This document shows, piece after piece, positions 25,318 through 33,496 of a DNA stretch of 57,325 nt (positions are counted from its first letter, which is position 1; every line of letters starts with the position of its first letter). Both the position numbers and the translations under genes were made by a program. Below the pieces are notes generated by a model. The model saw nothing but the letters and a program-made list of their open reading frames with translations, was not told where the DNA came from and made no database searches. Location: contig CAIWKE010000039.1 in the NCBI GenBank assembly GCA_903913215.1, forward strand, positions 1-57,325, read 5' to 3'. Source of the DNA: an uncultured Holophagaceae bacterium. GTDB lineage: Bacteria; Acidobacteriota; Holophagae; Holophagales; Holophagaceae.

Positions 25318-26237
25318 TGGAGACCGTCCGGACCCAGGCGCTGACGCGCCACTTCGGGGATCTGGTGGCCCTGGACCAGCTCACGGTGTCTGTGGCAGAG
25401 GGGGAGATCTTTGGCCTCGTGGGGCCGGACGGGGCGGGCAAGACCACGACCATGCGACTGCTGACGGGTATCCTCGCGCCCAGCTCTGGCGAGGCCTGGG
25501 TGGATGGGCTCGATGTGCGGACCCAGCCTGAGCCCATCAAGGGTCGCATCGGCTACATGGCCCAGCGCTTCGGGCTCTATCCAGATCTCACGGTGCAGGA
25601 GAACCTCGACTTCTACGCCGAGCTCTACGAAGTGCCCAAGGCGGGCCGGAACGAGCGGAATGACCGCCTCCTGGACTTCAGCAACCTCAGCCCCTTCAAG
25701 CGCCGCCAGGCAGGCAACCTTTCCGGGGGCATGAAGCAGAAGCTGGGCCTTGCCTGCGCCCTCATCCACACCCCCCGGGTGCTCTTCCTGGACGAGCCCA
25801 CCAACGGTGTGGACCCCGTCTCCCGGCGGGACTTCTGGCGCATCCTCTACCAGCTCCAGCAGGAGGGCGTGACCATCTTCGTCTCCACCGCCTACCTGGA
25901 CGAGGCCGAGCGCTGCAACCGCATCGGCCTGCTCCACCAAGGCCGCCTCCTGGCCTGCGACACCGTGGAGGGCGTGAAGGGGCTGCTGCGGGGAAGCCTC
26001 TTGGAGCTGCGCTGCGATCAGCCCCGGCGAGCCTCCGGGCTCCTGCGTACGGCTCAGCTGGGAACGGTGGCCCTCTTCGGAGATCGCCTCCACATCCTCG
26101 TCGAGAAAGCCGATGAAGGCCGCCTGGCCATCGAGCAGGTCCTGCGGGCCGAGGGCATCCCGCTCCACGACCTCCGCGTCATCGAGCCCACGCTCGAGGA
26201 TGTCTTCACCTCCGCCATCCCCGGAGGTGCCGCGTGA
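25317..26237 (+). CDS. ABC-2 type exporter ATP-binding protein (first)
   Basis: The 306-residue ATPase shows a Walker A of GPDGAGKTT near residue 38 (Asp where Asn is usual), a Q-loop GYMAQRFGLYPDLTV, signature LSGGMKQ, and Walker B VLFLDEPTNGVDP. A C-terminal extension follows the nucleotide-binding domain. It corresponds to the N-terminal half of E. coli YbhF, which here is split into two genes. The ATG overlaps the preceding stop (TGATG), and the stop overlaps the GTG of the second ATPase gene. Confidence 0.88.
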   Translation: METVRTQALTRHFGDLVALDQLTVSVAEGEIFGLVGPDGAGKTTTMRLLTGILAPSSGEAWVDGLDVRTQPEPIKGRIGYMAQRFGLYPDLTVQENLDFYAELYEVPKAGRNERNDRLLDFSNLSPFKRRQAGNLSGGMKQKLGLACALIHTPRVLFLDEPTNGVDPVSRRDFWRILYQLQQEGVTIFVSTAYLDEAERCNRIGLLHQGRLLACDTVEGVKGLLRGSLLELRCDQPRRASGLLRTAQLGTVALFGDRLHILVEKADEGRLAIEQVLRAEGIPLHDLRVIEPTLEDVFTSAIPGGAA

Positions 26238-27214
26238 GCGCGGGGCGGGAGGGGAGCGCCTTCGCCGTCACGCTGCGGAACCTGGAGCGGCGCTTCGGGG
26301 ACTTCGTGGCCGTGAACCGCATCAGTCTGGACGTGGCCCGAGGTGAGATCTTCGGCTTCCTGGGCCCCAATGGCGCAGGAAAGTCCACCACCATCCGCAT
26401 GCTCTGCGGGCTCCTGGAGCCCTCCGGTGGCAGCGGCACCGTGGCCGGTTTTGACATCCGCACCGAGCGGGAGCAGATCAAGCGGAACATCGGCTACATG
26501 AGCCAGAAATTCAGCCTCTATGACGACCTGCGGGTGGAGGAGAACATTGATTTCTACTCCGGCATCTACAGCATCCCCCGGGAGAAGAAGGCCGCCCGGA
26601 AAGCCTGGGTACTGGAGATGGCCAGCCTCCAGGACCACCGCCAGACCCGCACCGGCGCGCTGCCCGGGGGCTGGAAGCAGCGGCTCTCGCTGGGCTGCGC
26701 CCTGCTCCATGAGCCACAGGTGCTCTTCCTGGACGAGCCCACCTCGGGGGTGGATCCCCTGAGTCGGCGCAGTTTCTGGGACCTCATCCACCAGCTGGCG
26801 GACCAGGGCGTGACTGTCTTCGTGACCACCCACTACATGGAGGAGGCGGAGTACTGCGACCGCTTGGCCATGATCTACCGAGGTGAGCTGGTGGCCCTGG
26901 GGACTCCCAGCGAAATGAAAGGCAGCCTCATGGCCGACCAGGTGCTGGCCCTCGCCTGCGACCGCTCCCACGAGGCCCTGGGAGTCGCCGCGGCGGTGCC
27001 GGGCGTCCGGGACGCGGCCCTCTTCGGGCAGCACATCCACCTCATGACCGAGGACGCCGCGACCCTCGCGCCCCGGCTGCAGGCAGCCCTGGAGGCCGCC
27101 GGGTTCCGAGTGGAGTCTGTAGAGCAGATCACGCCTTCCCTGGAGGATGTCTTCGTGTCCCTCATCGAGGCCCGGGACCGGGCCGACGGTGTGCAGCAGG
27201 AGTTCGCCCAATGA
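26234..27214 (+). CDS. ABC-2 type exporter ATP-binding protein (second)
   Basis: The 326-residue ATPase has Walker A GPNGAGKST, Q-loop GYMSQKFSLYDDL, Walker B VLFLDEPTSGVDP and H-loop VTTHYMEEAEYC. The signature motif reads LPGGWKQ instead of LSGGxxQ, so the key Ser is Pro. This may make one of the two composite ATP sites degenerate, as in many asymmetric ABC exporters. It corresponds to the C-terminal half of YbhF and starts with a GTG that overlaps the first ATPase gene. Confidence 0.87.
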   Translation: MSAGREGSAFAVTLRNLERRFGDFVAVNRISLDVARGEIFGFLGPNGAGKSTTIRMLCGLLEPSGGSGTVAGFDIRTEREQIKRNIGYMSQKFSLYDDLRVEENIDFYSGIYSIPREKKAARKAWVLEMASLQDHRQTRTGALPGGWKQRLSLGCALLHEPQVLFLDEPTSGVDPLSRRSFWDLIHQLADQGVTVFVTTHYMEEAEYCDRLAMIYRGELVALGTPSEMKGSLMADQVLALACDRSHEALGVAAAVPGVRDAALFGQHIHLMTEDAATLAPRLQAALEAAGFRVESVEQITPSLEDVFVSLIEARDRADGVQQEFAQ

Positions 27215-28353
27215 GCGCGCTGAACCTCCGCCGCCTGAAGGCCGTGGCCCGCAAGGAATTCCTGCACGTCCTCCGGGATCCCCGCGCCCTGGGCATCGCC
27301 ATCCTGCTGCCCATGATCATGCTTATGATCTTCGGCTATGCCCTAACCCTGGATCTGGACCGGGTACCCCTGGCCGTCTTCGATCAGAGCCGCACCCCCC
27401 AGAGCCGGGAACTGGTGGGGCGCTTCGAGGGCTCCCACTACTTCTCCGTGGTGGCCAGGCCGGAAAGCAACCGCGAGGTGGAGGCGGCCATCGACCAGGG
27501 CCAGGTCATGATGGCTTTGGTCATTCCCGTGGACTTCGGTCGGCGGGTGGCCGCGGGGCGGACGGTCCAGGTGCAGATGCTCGCTGACGGCAGCGACGCC
27601 AACACCACCACCCTGGCCCTCGGCTACGCCGAGACCATCGTGCGCACCTACTCCCAGGCCCTCCTGGTGGAGAAGGTCCGGCGCCTGACGGGGGGGCCCC
27701 TGGCGCTGCCCCTGGAACTCAGGCCCCGCGCCTGGTTCAACGCCGACATGGAATCCAAGGTGTTCATCGTGCCGGGCCTCATCGCCGTGATCATGATGCT
27801 CATCGCGGCCCTGCTCACCTCCCTCACAGTGGCCCGGGAGTGGGAAACGGGCACCATGGAGCAGCTGATCTCCACGCCCGTCCGCAGCAGCGAGCTGATC
27901 CTGGGCAAGCTGGCGCCCTACTTCGCCATCGGCATGGTGGACATGCTGCTTTCCGTGCTGGCGGGGCGCTTCCTCTTCGATGTCCCCATCCGGGGCAGCC
28001 TGGTGCTGCTCTTTTCGGTATCGGCGGTATACCTGGTGGGCGCCCTCTCCCTGGGAATCCTCATCAGCACCCTGGCCCGGACCCAGCTCTTGGCCAGCCA
28101 GGCCGCCTTCGTGGCCACCTTCCTGCCGGCCTTCCTGCTCTCGGGCTTCATGTTCGATATCGGGAACATGCCCAAGGTGCTGCAGGGGGTGACCTACCTG
28201 ATTCCCGCCCGCTACTTCGTGACCATCCTGCGGGGCCTCTACCTGAAAGGGACCGGAGTCGCCCAGCTCTGGCCCGAGTGCCTGCTCATGGTGGGCTTCG
28301 GCGCCCTCATGCTCCTGCTCGCCATCCGCAGCTTCAAGAAACGGCTGGACTGA
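27211..28353 (+). CDS. ABC-2 type exporter permease (YbhS-like)
   Basis: The 380-residue product has the ABC-2 membrane-protein layout. One N-terminal helix (LGIAILLPMIMLMIFGYAL) is followed by a large periplasmic domain at about 50-170 and then five helices from about 180. Conserved EWETGTMEQLISTPV follows the second helix. It overlaps the preceding ATPase gene by ATGA and is followed within two bases by a second permease, so the two probably form a heterodimer. Confidence 0.87.
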   Translation: MSALNLRRLKAVARKEFLHVLRDPRALGIAILLPMIMLMIFGYALTLDLDRVPLAVFDQSRTPQSRELVGRFEGSHYFSVVARPESNREVEAAIDQGQVMMALVIPVDFGRRVAAGRTVQVQMLADGSDANTTTLALGYAETIVRTYSQALLVEKVRRLTGGPLALPLELRPRAWFNADMESKVFIVPGLIAVIMMLIAALLTSLTVAREWETGTMEQLISTPVRSSELILGKLAPYFAIGMVDMLLSVLAGRFLFDVPIRGSLVLLFSVSAVYLVGALSLGILISTLARTQLLASQAAFVATFLPAFLLSGFMFDIGNMPKVLQGVTYLIPARYFVTILRGLYLKGTGVAQLWPECLLMVGFGALMLLLAIRSFKKRLD

Positions 28354-28355
28354 TC

Positions 28356-29486
28356 ATGCTGGAACGCCTCTACCACATGCTCGTCAAGGAGTTCATCCAG
28401 GTGCTCCGGAATCCGCGGATGCGAGCCGTCATCTTCGTCATGCCTGTGATGCAAGTGCTCATCATCGGCTATGCCGTGAACACGGACGTGCGCCACGTCC
28501 ACCTGGCTGTCTACGACCTGGACCGGACGCCCGCCACCCGCGACCTGGTGGAGCGCTTCGAAGGCTCCGGCTGCTTCGATGTGGTGCGCCGCATCGGCGA
28601 CGAACCCGAGATCCAGGAGGTGCTGGATTCGGGCGAGGCCAAGGCCGTGCTGCGGCTGAACCGAGGCTTCGCCCAGGACCTGGCGGGGGGGCGCAGTGCC
28701 CAGGCCCAGCTGCTGCTGGACGGCTCGGACTCCAACACGGCCAGCATCATCCTGGGCTACGCGTCCCACATCGGGGCCGACTTCAACCGTGCCGTCATGG
28801 AGAAGCGCTTCTCCCGCGGTGCCGGGGTGCGCCTGGAGGCCGAGCCCGTCACCCTGGTCTCCCGGGCCTGGTTCAATCCCAACCTCGACAGCCGCAACTT
28901 CTTCGTGCCCGGGGTGCTGGCCATGCTGGTGGCCGTGGTGTCAATCATCCTCTCCAGCATGGCCATCGTGCGGGAGCGGGAGATCGGCACCATGGAGCAG
29001 ATCATGGTGACGCCCATCGGCCGACTGGAGTTCATCCTCGGCAAAACCATCCCCTTCGCCCTCATCGGCTTCGTGGACGTGGCCCTCATCACCCTCATCG
29101 CCGTTTTCTGGTTCCGGATCCCGCTCCTGGGCAATCCCCTCATCCTCTTCCTGGGGACGGGGCTCTACCTGCTCAGTACGCTGGGTGTGGGCCTGCTCAT
29201 CTCCACCGTGAGCGCCACCCAGCAGCAGGCCATGATGACGGCCTTCTTCTTCATGCTGCCGGCCTTCATGCTCTCGGGCTTCGTCTATCCCATCGCCAAC
29301 ATGCCCACGGTGGTGCAGTGGTTCACCTTCCTGAACCCGCTGCGCTACTACCTCGTGATCATCCGGGGCGTGTTCCTGAAGGGCCTGGGCCTTCCGGTGC
29401 TCTGGCCCCACATGCTGGCCCTGACCCTGCTGGGCACCACCACCCTGATCCTGGCAGCGGCGCGGTTCCGGAAGACCGGAGCCTGA
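28356..29486 (+). CDS. ABC-2 type exporter permease (YbhR-like)
   Basis: This 376-residue permease is a paralogue of the gene before it, with the same single N-terminal helix, periplasmic domain, EREIGTMEQIMVTPIG element and five C-terminal helices. A LNPLRYYLVIIRGVFLKG segment near the end is typical of the family. The ATG at 28356 follows the previous stop closely. It is the last gene of the coupled regulator-adaptor-ATPase-ATPase-permease-permease operon. Confidence 0.87.
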   Translation: MLERLYHMLVKEFIQVLRNPRMRAVIFVMPVMQVLIIGYAVNTDVRHVHLAVYDLDRTPATRDLVERFEGSGCFDVVRRIGDEPEIQEVLDSGEAKAVLRLNRGFAQDLAGGRSAQAQLLLDGSDSNTASIILGYASHIGADFNRAVMEKRFSRGAGVRLEAEPVTLVSRAWFNPNLDSRNFFVPGVLAMLVAVVSIILSSMAIVREREIGTMEQIMVTPIGRLEFILGKTIPFALIGFVDVALITLIAVFWFRIPLLGNPLILFLGTGLYLLSTLGVGLLISTVSATQQQAMMTAFFFMLPAFMLSGFVYPIANMPTVVQWFTFLNPLRYYLVIIRGVFLKGLGLPVLWPHMLALTLLGTTTLILAAARFRKTGA

Positions 29487-29487
29487 T

Positions 29488-30270
29488 TCAGGAAAAGCAG
29501 TAACTGGCGAGGCTGAGGCTGCCCAGCTGCCAGCCGCTGAAGAGGCTGGTAGGAGCGCTTTCGGCAGCACCCAGCGCCACGAAGAGTGGATCGAAGTGTT
29601 CGGAGGTGGGCACCGACTCTGCTGCGCCGGGAGCTCCGCGCCAGTCGGCCAAGGCCGTGGCATCGCCCCGCTCCAACTGCTCGCGCACCCAGCCGTCGAA
29701 GGCGGTGGCCCAGGGTCGTGGTGCCGCAGCCCCCGCCCAGTCCAGGCGACCGAGGTTGTGCACAATGCCACCGCTGCCCACGATGAGTACCCCCTCCCGG
29801 CGCAGGGGCGCCAGGGCCCGCCCCGCGGCCAGCAGCTGCTCGGGCGTGCGCGGGCGAGGCAGCGAAAGCTGCACGACGGGGATGTCGGCCTCGGGGGCCA
29901 GGTAGCGCAGGGGCACCCAGGTGCCGTGATCCAGGGGGCGCTGGTCATCCAGCACCACGTCCAGACCCGCCGCCCGCAGCAGCTGCGCAGCCTGGGCCGC
30001 CAGGACGGGAGAGCCCGGGGCCGGATAGTCCAGCTGGTAGAGGGCCTCCGGAAAGCCGCCGAAGTCATGCATGACGCCGGGCTGCGCCGCCGAGGAAAGG
30101 CGAAATGGGCCAGGAGCCTCCCAGTGGGCGGTGCAGACGAGGATGGCCCGTGGCCGTACCTGGACGCGGCTGAAGGCAGTCAGGGCCTGGCCCCAGGCTT
30201 CGCCATCCAGGGCCAACATGGGCGAACCATGGGCCAGGAAAAGGGTTGGAAGGGGTGCGGAAGCGTTCAT
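29488..30270 (-). CDS. DODA-type extradiol aromatic ring-opening dioxygenase family protein (YgiD-like)
   Basis: The 260-residue product belongs to the LigB/YgiD group of metal-dependent dioxygenases. Likely metal ligands are His14 in LFLAHGSP, the His in TAHWEAPG near 48, and the late His in GSGGIVHNLGRLDW near 172. The HDFGGFP motif near 69 is also conserved. The family includes DOPA 4,5-dioxygenase; the bacterial substrate is usually unknown. Its stop lies next to that of the convergent exporter operon. It is divergent from pdxJ. Confidence 0.82.
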   Translation of the reverse strand: MNASAPLPTLFLAHGSPMLALDGEAWGQALTAFSRVQVRPRAILVCTAHWEAPGPFRLSSAAQPGVMHDFGGFPEALYQLDYPAPGSPVLAAQAAQLLRAAGLDVVLDDQRPLDHGTWVPLRYLAPEADIPVVQLSLPRPRTPEQLLAAGRALAPLRREGVLIVGSGGIVHNLGRLDWAGAAAPRPWATAFDGWVREQLERGDATALADWRGAPGAAESVPTSEHFDPLFVALGAAESAPTSLFSGWQLGSLSLASYCFS

Positions 30271-30385
30271 GGCAATAGGATCGTTCTGAAATTTAGATGT
30301 TGCAACTCTTTTTTTAAGTAAAAACCCATGCCTCCTTCGTCCACCGGCGCATTGCTGCCGTGGTTAAGCTAGGGAGAATCAATTC

Positions 30386-31126
30386 GTGGAGCTTCCATTG
30401 ACCCTCAGGCTCGGTGTAAACGTCGACCATGTAGCCACCCTCCGACAGGCCCGGGGCGGCCATGAACCGGAACCCGTGGCCGCGGCCCTCCTGGCCCAGA
30501 GCGCTGGCGCCCAGGGGATCACCGTGCACCTGCGGGCGGACCGCCGCCACATCCAGGACCGGGATCTCCGGGTCCTGAAGGAAGTGCTGGCGGTACCCCT
30601 CAATGTGGAGTGCGCTGCCACTTCGGAGGCCATGGAGGCCGTCATTCCCGCCAAGCCCTCCTGGGTGACCCTGGTGCCCGAGAGCCGTGAAGAGCTCACC
30701 ACCCAGGGCGGCCTGGACGTCATCTTCCTCCAGGGCATGCTCAAGCCCGTGGTGCGTGAGTTGAGGAGCGCCGGCATCCATGTGAGCCTCTTTGTGGACC
30801 CGGTCCTGGACCAGATCAAGATGGCCGCCAAGGTGGAGGCCCATGCGGTGGAGCTGAACACTGGCGTCTACAGCGATCTGCCCATGGATTCCGACGCCTC
30901 CGCTGAAGTGGCCCTCCTGCGGGAGGCCGCCCGCCTGGCCAGCCGCCTGGGCCTCAAGGTGCTCGCGGGCCACGGGCTGACCCTGCAGAATGTAGGTCCC
31001 GTGGCCGCCATTCCCGAGATCGAGGAACTCAACATCGGCCATAGCCTCATCGGCCGCGCGGTCTTCGTGGGGATGGAGCGGGCCGTGGACGAGATGCTGA
31101 CCGCCATGCAGGAGGCCCGGCCATGA
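30386..31126 (+). CDS. pdxJ: Pyridoxine 5'-phosphate synthase
   Basis: PdxJ condenses 1-deoxyxylulose 5-phosphate with 3-amino-2-oxopropyl phosphate to form pyridoxine phosphate. The 246-residue product has LRLGVNVDHVATLRQARGG at the start, an ITVHLRADRRHIQD segment near 48, and a C-terminal LNIGHSLIGRAVFVG phosphate loop. A GTG at 30386 with AGGGAGA upstream is used. The stop overlaps the ATG of a response-regulator gene, an unusual coupling of vitamin B6 synthesis to a signalling operon. Confidence 0.93.
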   Translation: MELPLTLRLGVNVDHVATLRQARGGHEPEPVAAALLAQSAGAQGITVHLRADRRHIQDRDLRVLKEVLAVPLNVECAATSEAMEAVIPAKPSWVTLVPESREELTTQGGLDVIFLQGMLKPVVRELRSAGIHVSLFVDPVLDQIKMAAKVEAHAVELNTGVYSDLPMDSDASAEVALLREAARLASRLGLKVLAGHGLTLQNVGPVAAIPEIEELNIGHSLIGRAVFVGMERAVDEMLTAMQEARP

Positions 31127-31503
31127 GCAACGTCCTGGTCGTGGACGACGACGCCAATGTCCGCCAAATCCTCCGCGAGTTCATCGAGCGGGAGGGGCAC
31201 CAGGTCATCGAATCCGCCGATGCCTCCGAGGCCCGCCGGGCCCTGGCAGTCAATCCCGTAGACCTGATCTTCCTGGACGTCTCCATGCCCGGCGAGAGCG
31301 GAACCTCGCTCTGCCAGTCCATCAAGGACGACCCGGAATGCCAGCACATCAAGGTGGTGCTGCTCACGGGCTACGATGGTGAGCGGGCCTGGACCCAGGG
31401 CCTGCGCAGCGGGCCGGACATCTTCGCCGTGAAGCCGGTGAATCGGGAGCGGATCAACGTCCTGCTCAACGAACTGCTCGGTACCGGCGAGGGCTCCAAA
31501 TGA
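31123..31503 (+). CDS. Stand-alone response regulator receiver
   Basis: The 126-residue product is a single CheY-like receiver without output domain. The acidic pocket is VVDDD (8-10), the phosphoacceptor is Asp52 (FLDVSMPG), the conserved Thr is Thr82 and the Lys is Lys104 (VKPV). The region 90-100 (TQGLRSGPDIF) differs from the common GADDY loop. No histidine kinase lies in the window. It is coupled by ATGA overlap both to pdxJ and to the next gene, and a CheZ-like phosphatase follows, which could act on it. Confidence 0.88.
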   Translation: MSNVLVVDDDANVRQILREFIEREGHQVIESADASEARRALAVNPVDLIFLDVSMPGESGTSLCQSIKDDPECQHIKVVLLTGYDGERAWTQGLRSGPDIFAVKPVNRERINVLLNELLGTGEGSK

Positions 31504-32318
31504 GCAACCTGCGCGGCGCGCTGGAGAGCATCTCCCTCACGGACGTGGCCCAGCTGCTGCATGTCAACCGCAAGACCGGGATGCTGCAGGTCAATGCCGG
31601 CCGCATCAGTGGTGTGCTTTATTTCTCCGGCGGCGAAGTCATCCACGCGGAAACCCTGTCCGCCTCCGGGGAGCTGGCTGCCTTCGAGATCCTGGAGTGG
31701 ACCAGGGGCCAGTTCGAGTTCCTCACCACCCAGGTCCAGATCACCCCCACCATTCGCCGCACCGTGCCGGACCTGCTCATGGATTCGGCCCGCCTGCAGG
31801 ACAGCCGGAAGCGCCTGGACACCATCTTCCCCAGCATGACCGCCATCCCCTGGCCCACCCTGCCGATCCCCCAATTGCTGGAGGGTCTGAAGCTGTTCTC
31901 GGAGGAGCGTCGGATCCTGCCTTACTTTGACGGATACCGGGACTTCCAGGACGTCATGGGGGCCTCGGGCCAGCACGACGTCACGGTCCGCCAGGCCGCA
32001 GCCATCCTCAAGGACGCCGGGCGCCTGACCCTGCTGGAGCCGGACGTCCAGGTCACGGTGGTGCCCCTCAAGACCGGCCTCTTCCGGAAGGGAGACCACC
32101 TGGAGCTGCCCAAGGCCATGGAGGCCGCCTGGATGGCCCTCCCCCCCTACCAGCAGGGCGTTCGCAACGTACGCCTGGTCTGGGCCAAGGCGCCGGTGGT
32201 GGAGCGGGTTGAGTTCTCTGCGACCCTGGGGGAACGGCAATTGGCCATCCCGCGGGAACTCATGCAGGCTTGGGAATTTTCCGAAGGATCCGTAGTGAAG
32301 GTGAGGCCCGCGCCCTGA
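31500..32318 (+). CDS. DUF4388 (PATAN-domain) protein
   Basis: The 272-residue product starts with a PATAN/DUF4388 domain: SISLTDVAQLLHVNRKTGMLQV at 10-31 and FSGGEVIHAETL at 43-54. Such domains occur in gliding and twitching motility and developmental regulators, often beside receivers. The rest is a helical middle and a beta-rich C-terminus with no family that I recognise. Coupling to the receiver gene suggests they work together as a split PatA-like regulator. Its partner and output are unknown. Confidence 0.8.
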   Translation: MSNLRGALESISLTDVAQLLHVNRKTGMLQVNAGRISGVLYFSGGEVIHAETLSASGELAAFEILEWTRGQFEFLTTQVQITPTIRRTVPDLLMDSARLQDSRKRLDTIFPSMTAIPWPTLPIPQLLEGLKLFSEERRILPYFDGYRDFQDVMGASGQHDVTVRQAAAILKDAGRLTLLEPDVQVTVVPLKTGLFRKGDHLELPKAMEAAWMALPPYQQGVRNVRLVWAKAPVVERVEFSATLGERQLAIPRELMQAWEFSEGSVVKVRPAP

Positions 32319-32336
32319 GGGCGCCCTGGAGTCCCC

Positions 32337-33329
32337 ATGACAGACACCCCTGAAGAACAGCCCCACATCGAGACCATGGAACTCCCCGCCGAGGCGCCGG
32401 AGTGCCCCCCGGTCGAATCTGCAGACAGTCCTGAAGATGGACCGGAGAGTCTCGTCATCGAGTTCCAGGCCCGCCGCGACCGTCTGGACCAGCGCCTCCT
32501 CAGCCTGGAGGAACTCATCGCGGACCTGCGCCAGGAGCTCCAGGGCGACTCCCAGGTAAGCCTGCACCGTCTGGCCGAAGCCGCCCAGGACATGGCCAAC
32601 GGCCGGGTCTACCAGAAGATCGACATCGAGGCCAAGGGCGAGCTGGGGGCCCTGGTCTCCAGCATCAACCAGACCCTCCTGAACCTCCAGCAGCTCGATG
32701 CCTCAGTCAAGCACCAGAGCACCCAGGTGCCGGAGCTGGCCTCCCAGTTGGACGCCATCACCTCGGATACCGAGGAGGCCACCCAGAGCGTTATGAACCG
32801 CCTGGACAGCCTCATGGCCGCCGCAGATGACGCCACCAGGGCCGTGGAAAACTGCGATAAGGGCCTCGGAGTCCACAAGACCCATTCCGAGGGCCTGCAG
32901 GCAGCCGTGACCGGCTTCCTGGCCCGGGCTGGCAACGGCGAAGACACCCAGGCCCTGGCCCAGGAGGTCATCGAGTTCCTCTTCGCCCACCAGCTGGCGG
33001 CCCCCACCGCCCCCGTGGACCTCCAGCCCGCCAAGGACACCCTGCAGAAGGTGAGCGACGAAGCCTTCGAGATCCTGAACATCCTCCAGTTCCAGGACAT
33101 CACCCGCCAGAAGATCGAGAAGGTCGTGATCCTGCTCAAGCAGTTCCAGGGCGGCCTCAACCGCCTGCTGTCGATCTTCAACATCGGCAGCACCGCCTTG
33201 GTCGGCGATGGCTTCAACGAGCGCAAAGTCGCCACCCAGGACCACATCTTCGAGACCAGCCTAGAGGCCGACAGCCGCAAAGACAGCGTGGATGACATCA
33301 TCGCGCAGTTCAAAAAGAGCGGGAACTAG
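32337..33329 (+). CDS. HAMP-like/CheZ-like response-regulator phosphatase
   Basis: The 330-residue, soluble, largely helical product has two recognisable parts. Residues 72-120 look like a HAMP domain (AQDMANGRVYQKIDIEAKG and LGALVSSINQTL). Residues 240-265 contain QFQDITRQKIEKV, which matches the CheZ active-site helix with Asp254 and Gln258 in the D-x-x-x-Q arrangement. The last residues, DSVDDIIAQF, resemble the CheY-binding tail of CheZ. CheZ speeds dephosphorylation of CheY-type receivers. The receiver two genes upstream is the obvious candidate substrate. The N-terminal 40 residues are acidic and likely disordered. Confidence 0.75.
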   Translation: MTDTPEEQPHIETMELPAEAPECPPVESADSPEDGPESLVIEFQARRDRLDQRLLSLEELIADLRQELQGDSQVSLHRLAEAAQDMANGRVYQKIDIEAKGELGALVSSINQTLLNLQQLDASVKHQSTQVPELASQLDAITSDTEEATQSVMNRLDSLMAAADDATRAVENCDKGLGVHKTHSEGLQAAVTGFLARAGNGEDTQALAQEVIEFLFAHQLAAPTAPVDLQPAKDTLQKVSDEAFEILNILQFQDITRQKIEKVVILLKQFQGGLNRLLSIFNIGSTALVGDGFNERKVATQDHIFETSLEADSRKDSVDDIIAQFKKSGN

Positions 33330-33396
33330 AGGCTAGGCTCTCCTGCGGGTTGCCCAACATGGGGCAGGAGCTACCCGACTGCAACATACAATGACC

Positions 33397-33465
33397 GGCG
33401 ATGGACGGGGATGCCAGCCGTGGTGCTTGGCTTTATCTCCGTCCATCCTCGTGGATCCCCGGCTA
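33397..33465. repeat. Intergenic hairpin of the GATGGACGG-CCGTCCATC type
   Basis: GATGGACGGGGAT (33400-33412) faces ATCTCCGTCCATC (33435-33447), and GTGGATCCCCGG follows. It lies between the convergent CheZ-like and FAH-family genes. It is another style of intergenic inverted repeat, distinct in sequence from the GAAGAC group. Confidence 0.55.
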
Positions 33466-33496
33466 AAGGGTTTTTCTCCGCCCCTGCCCCTTCCAC

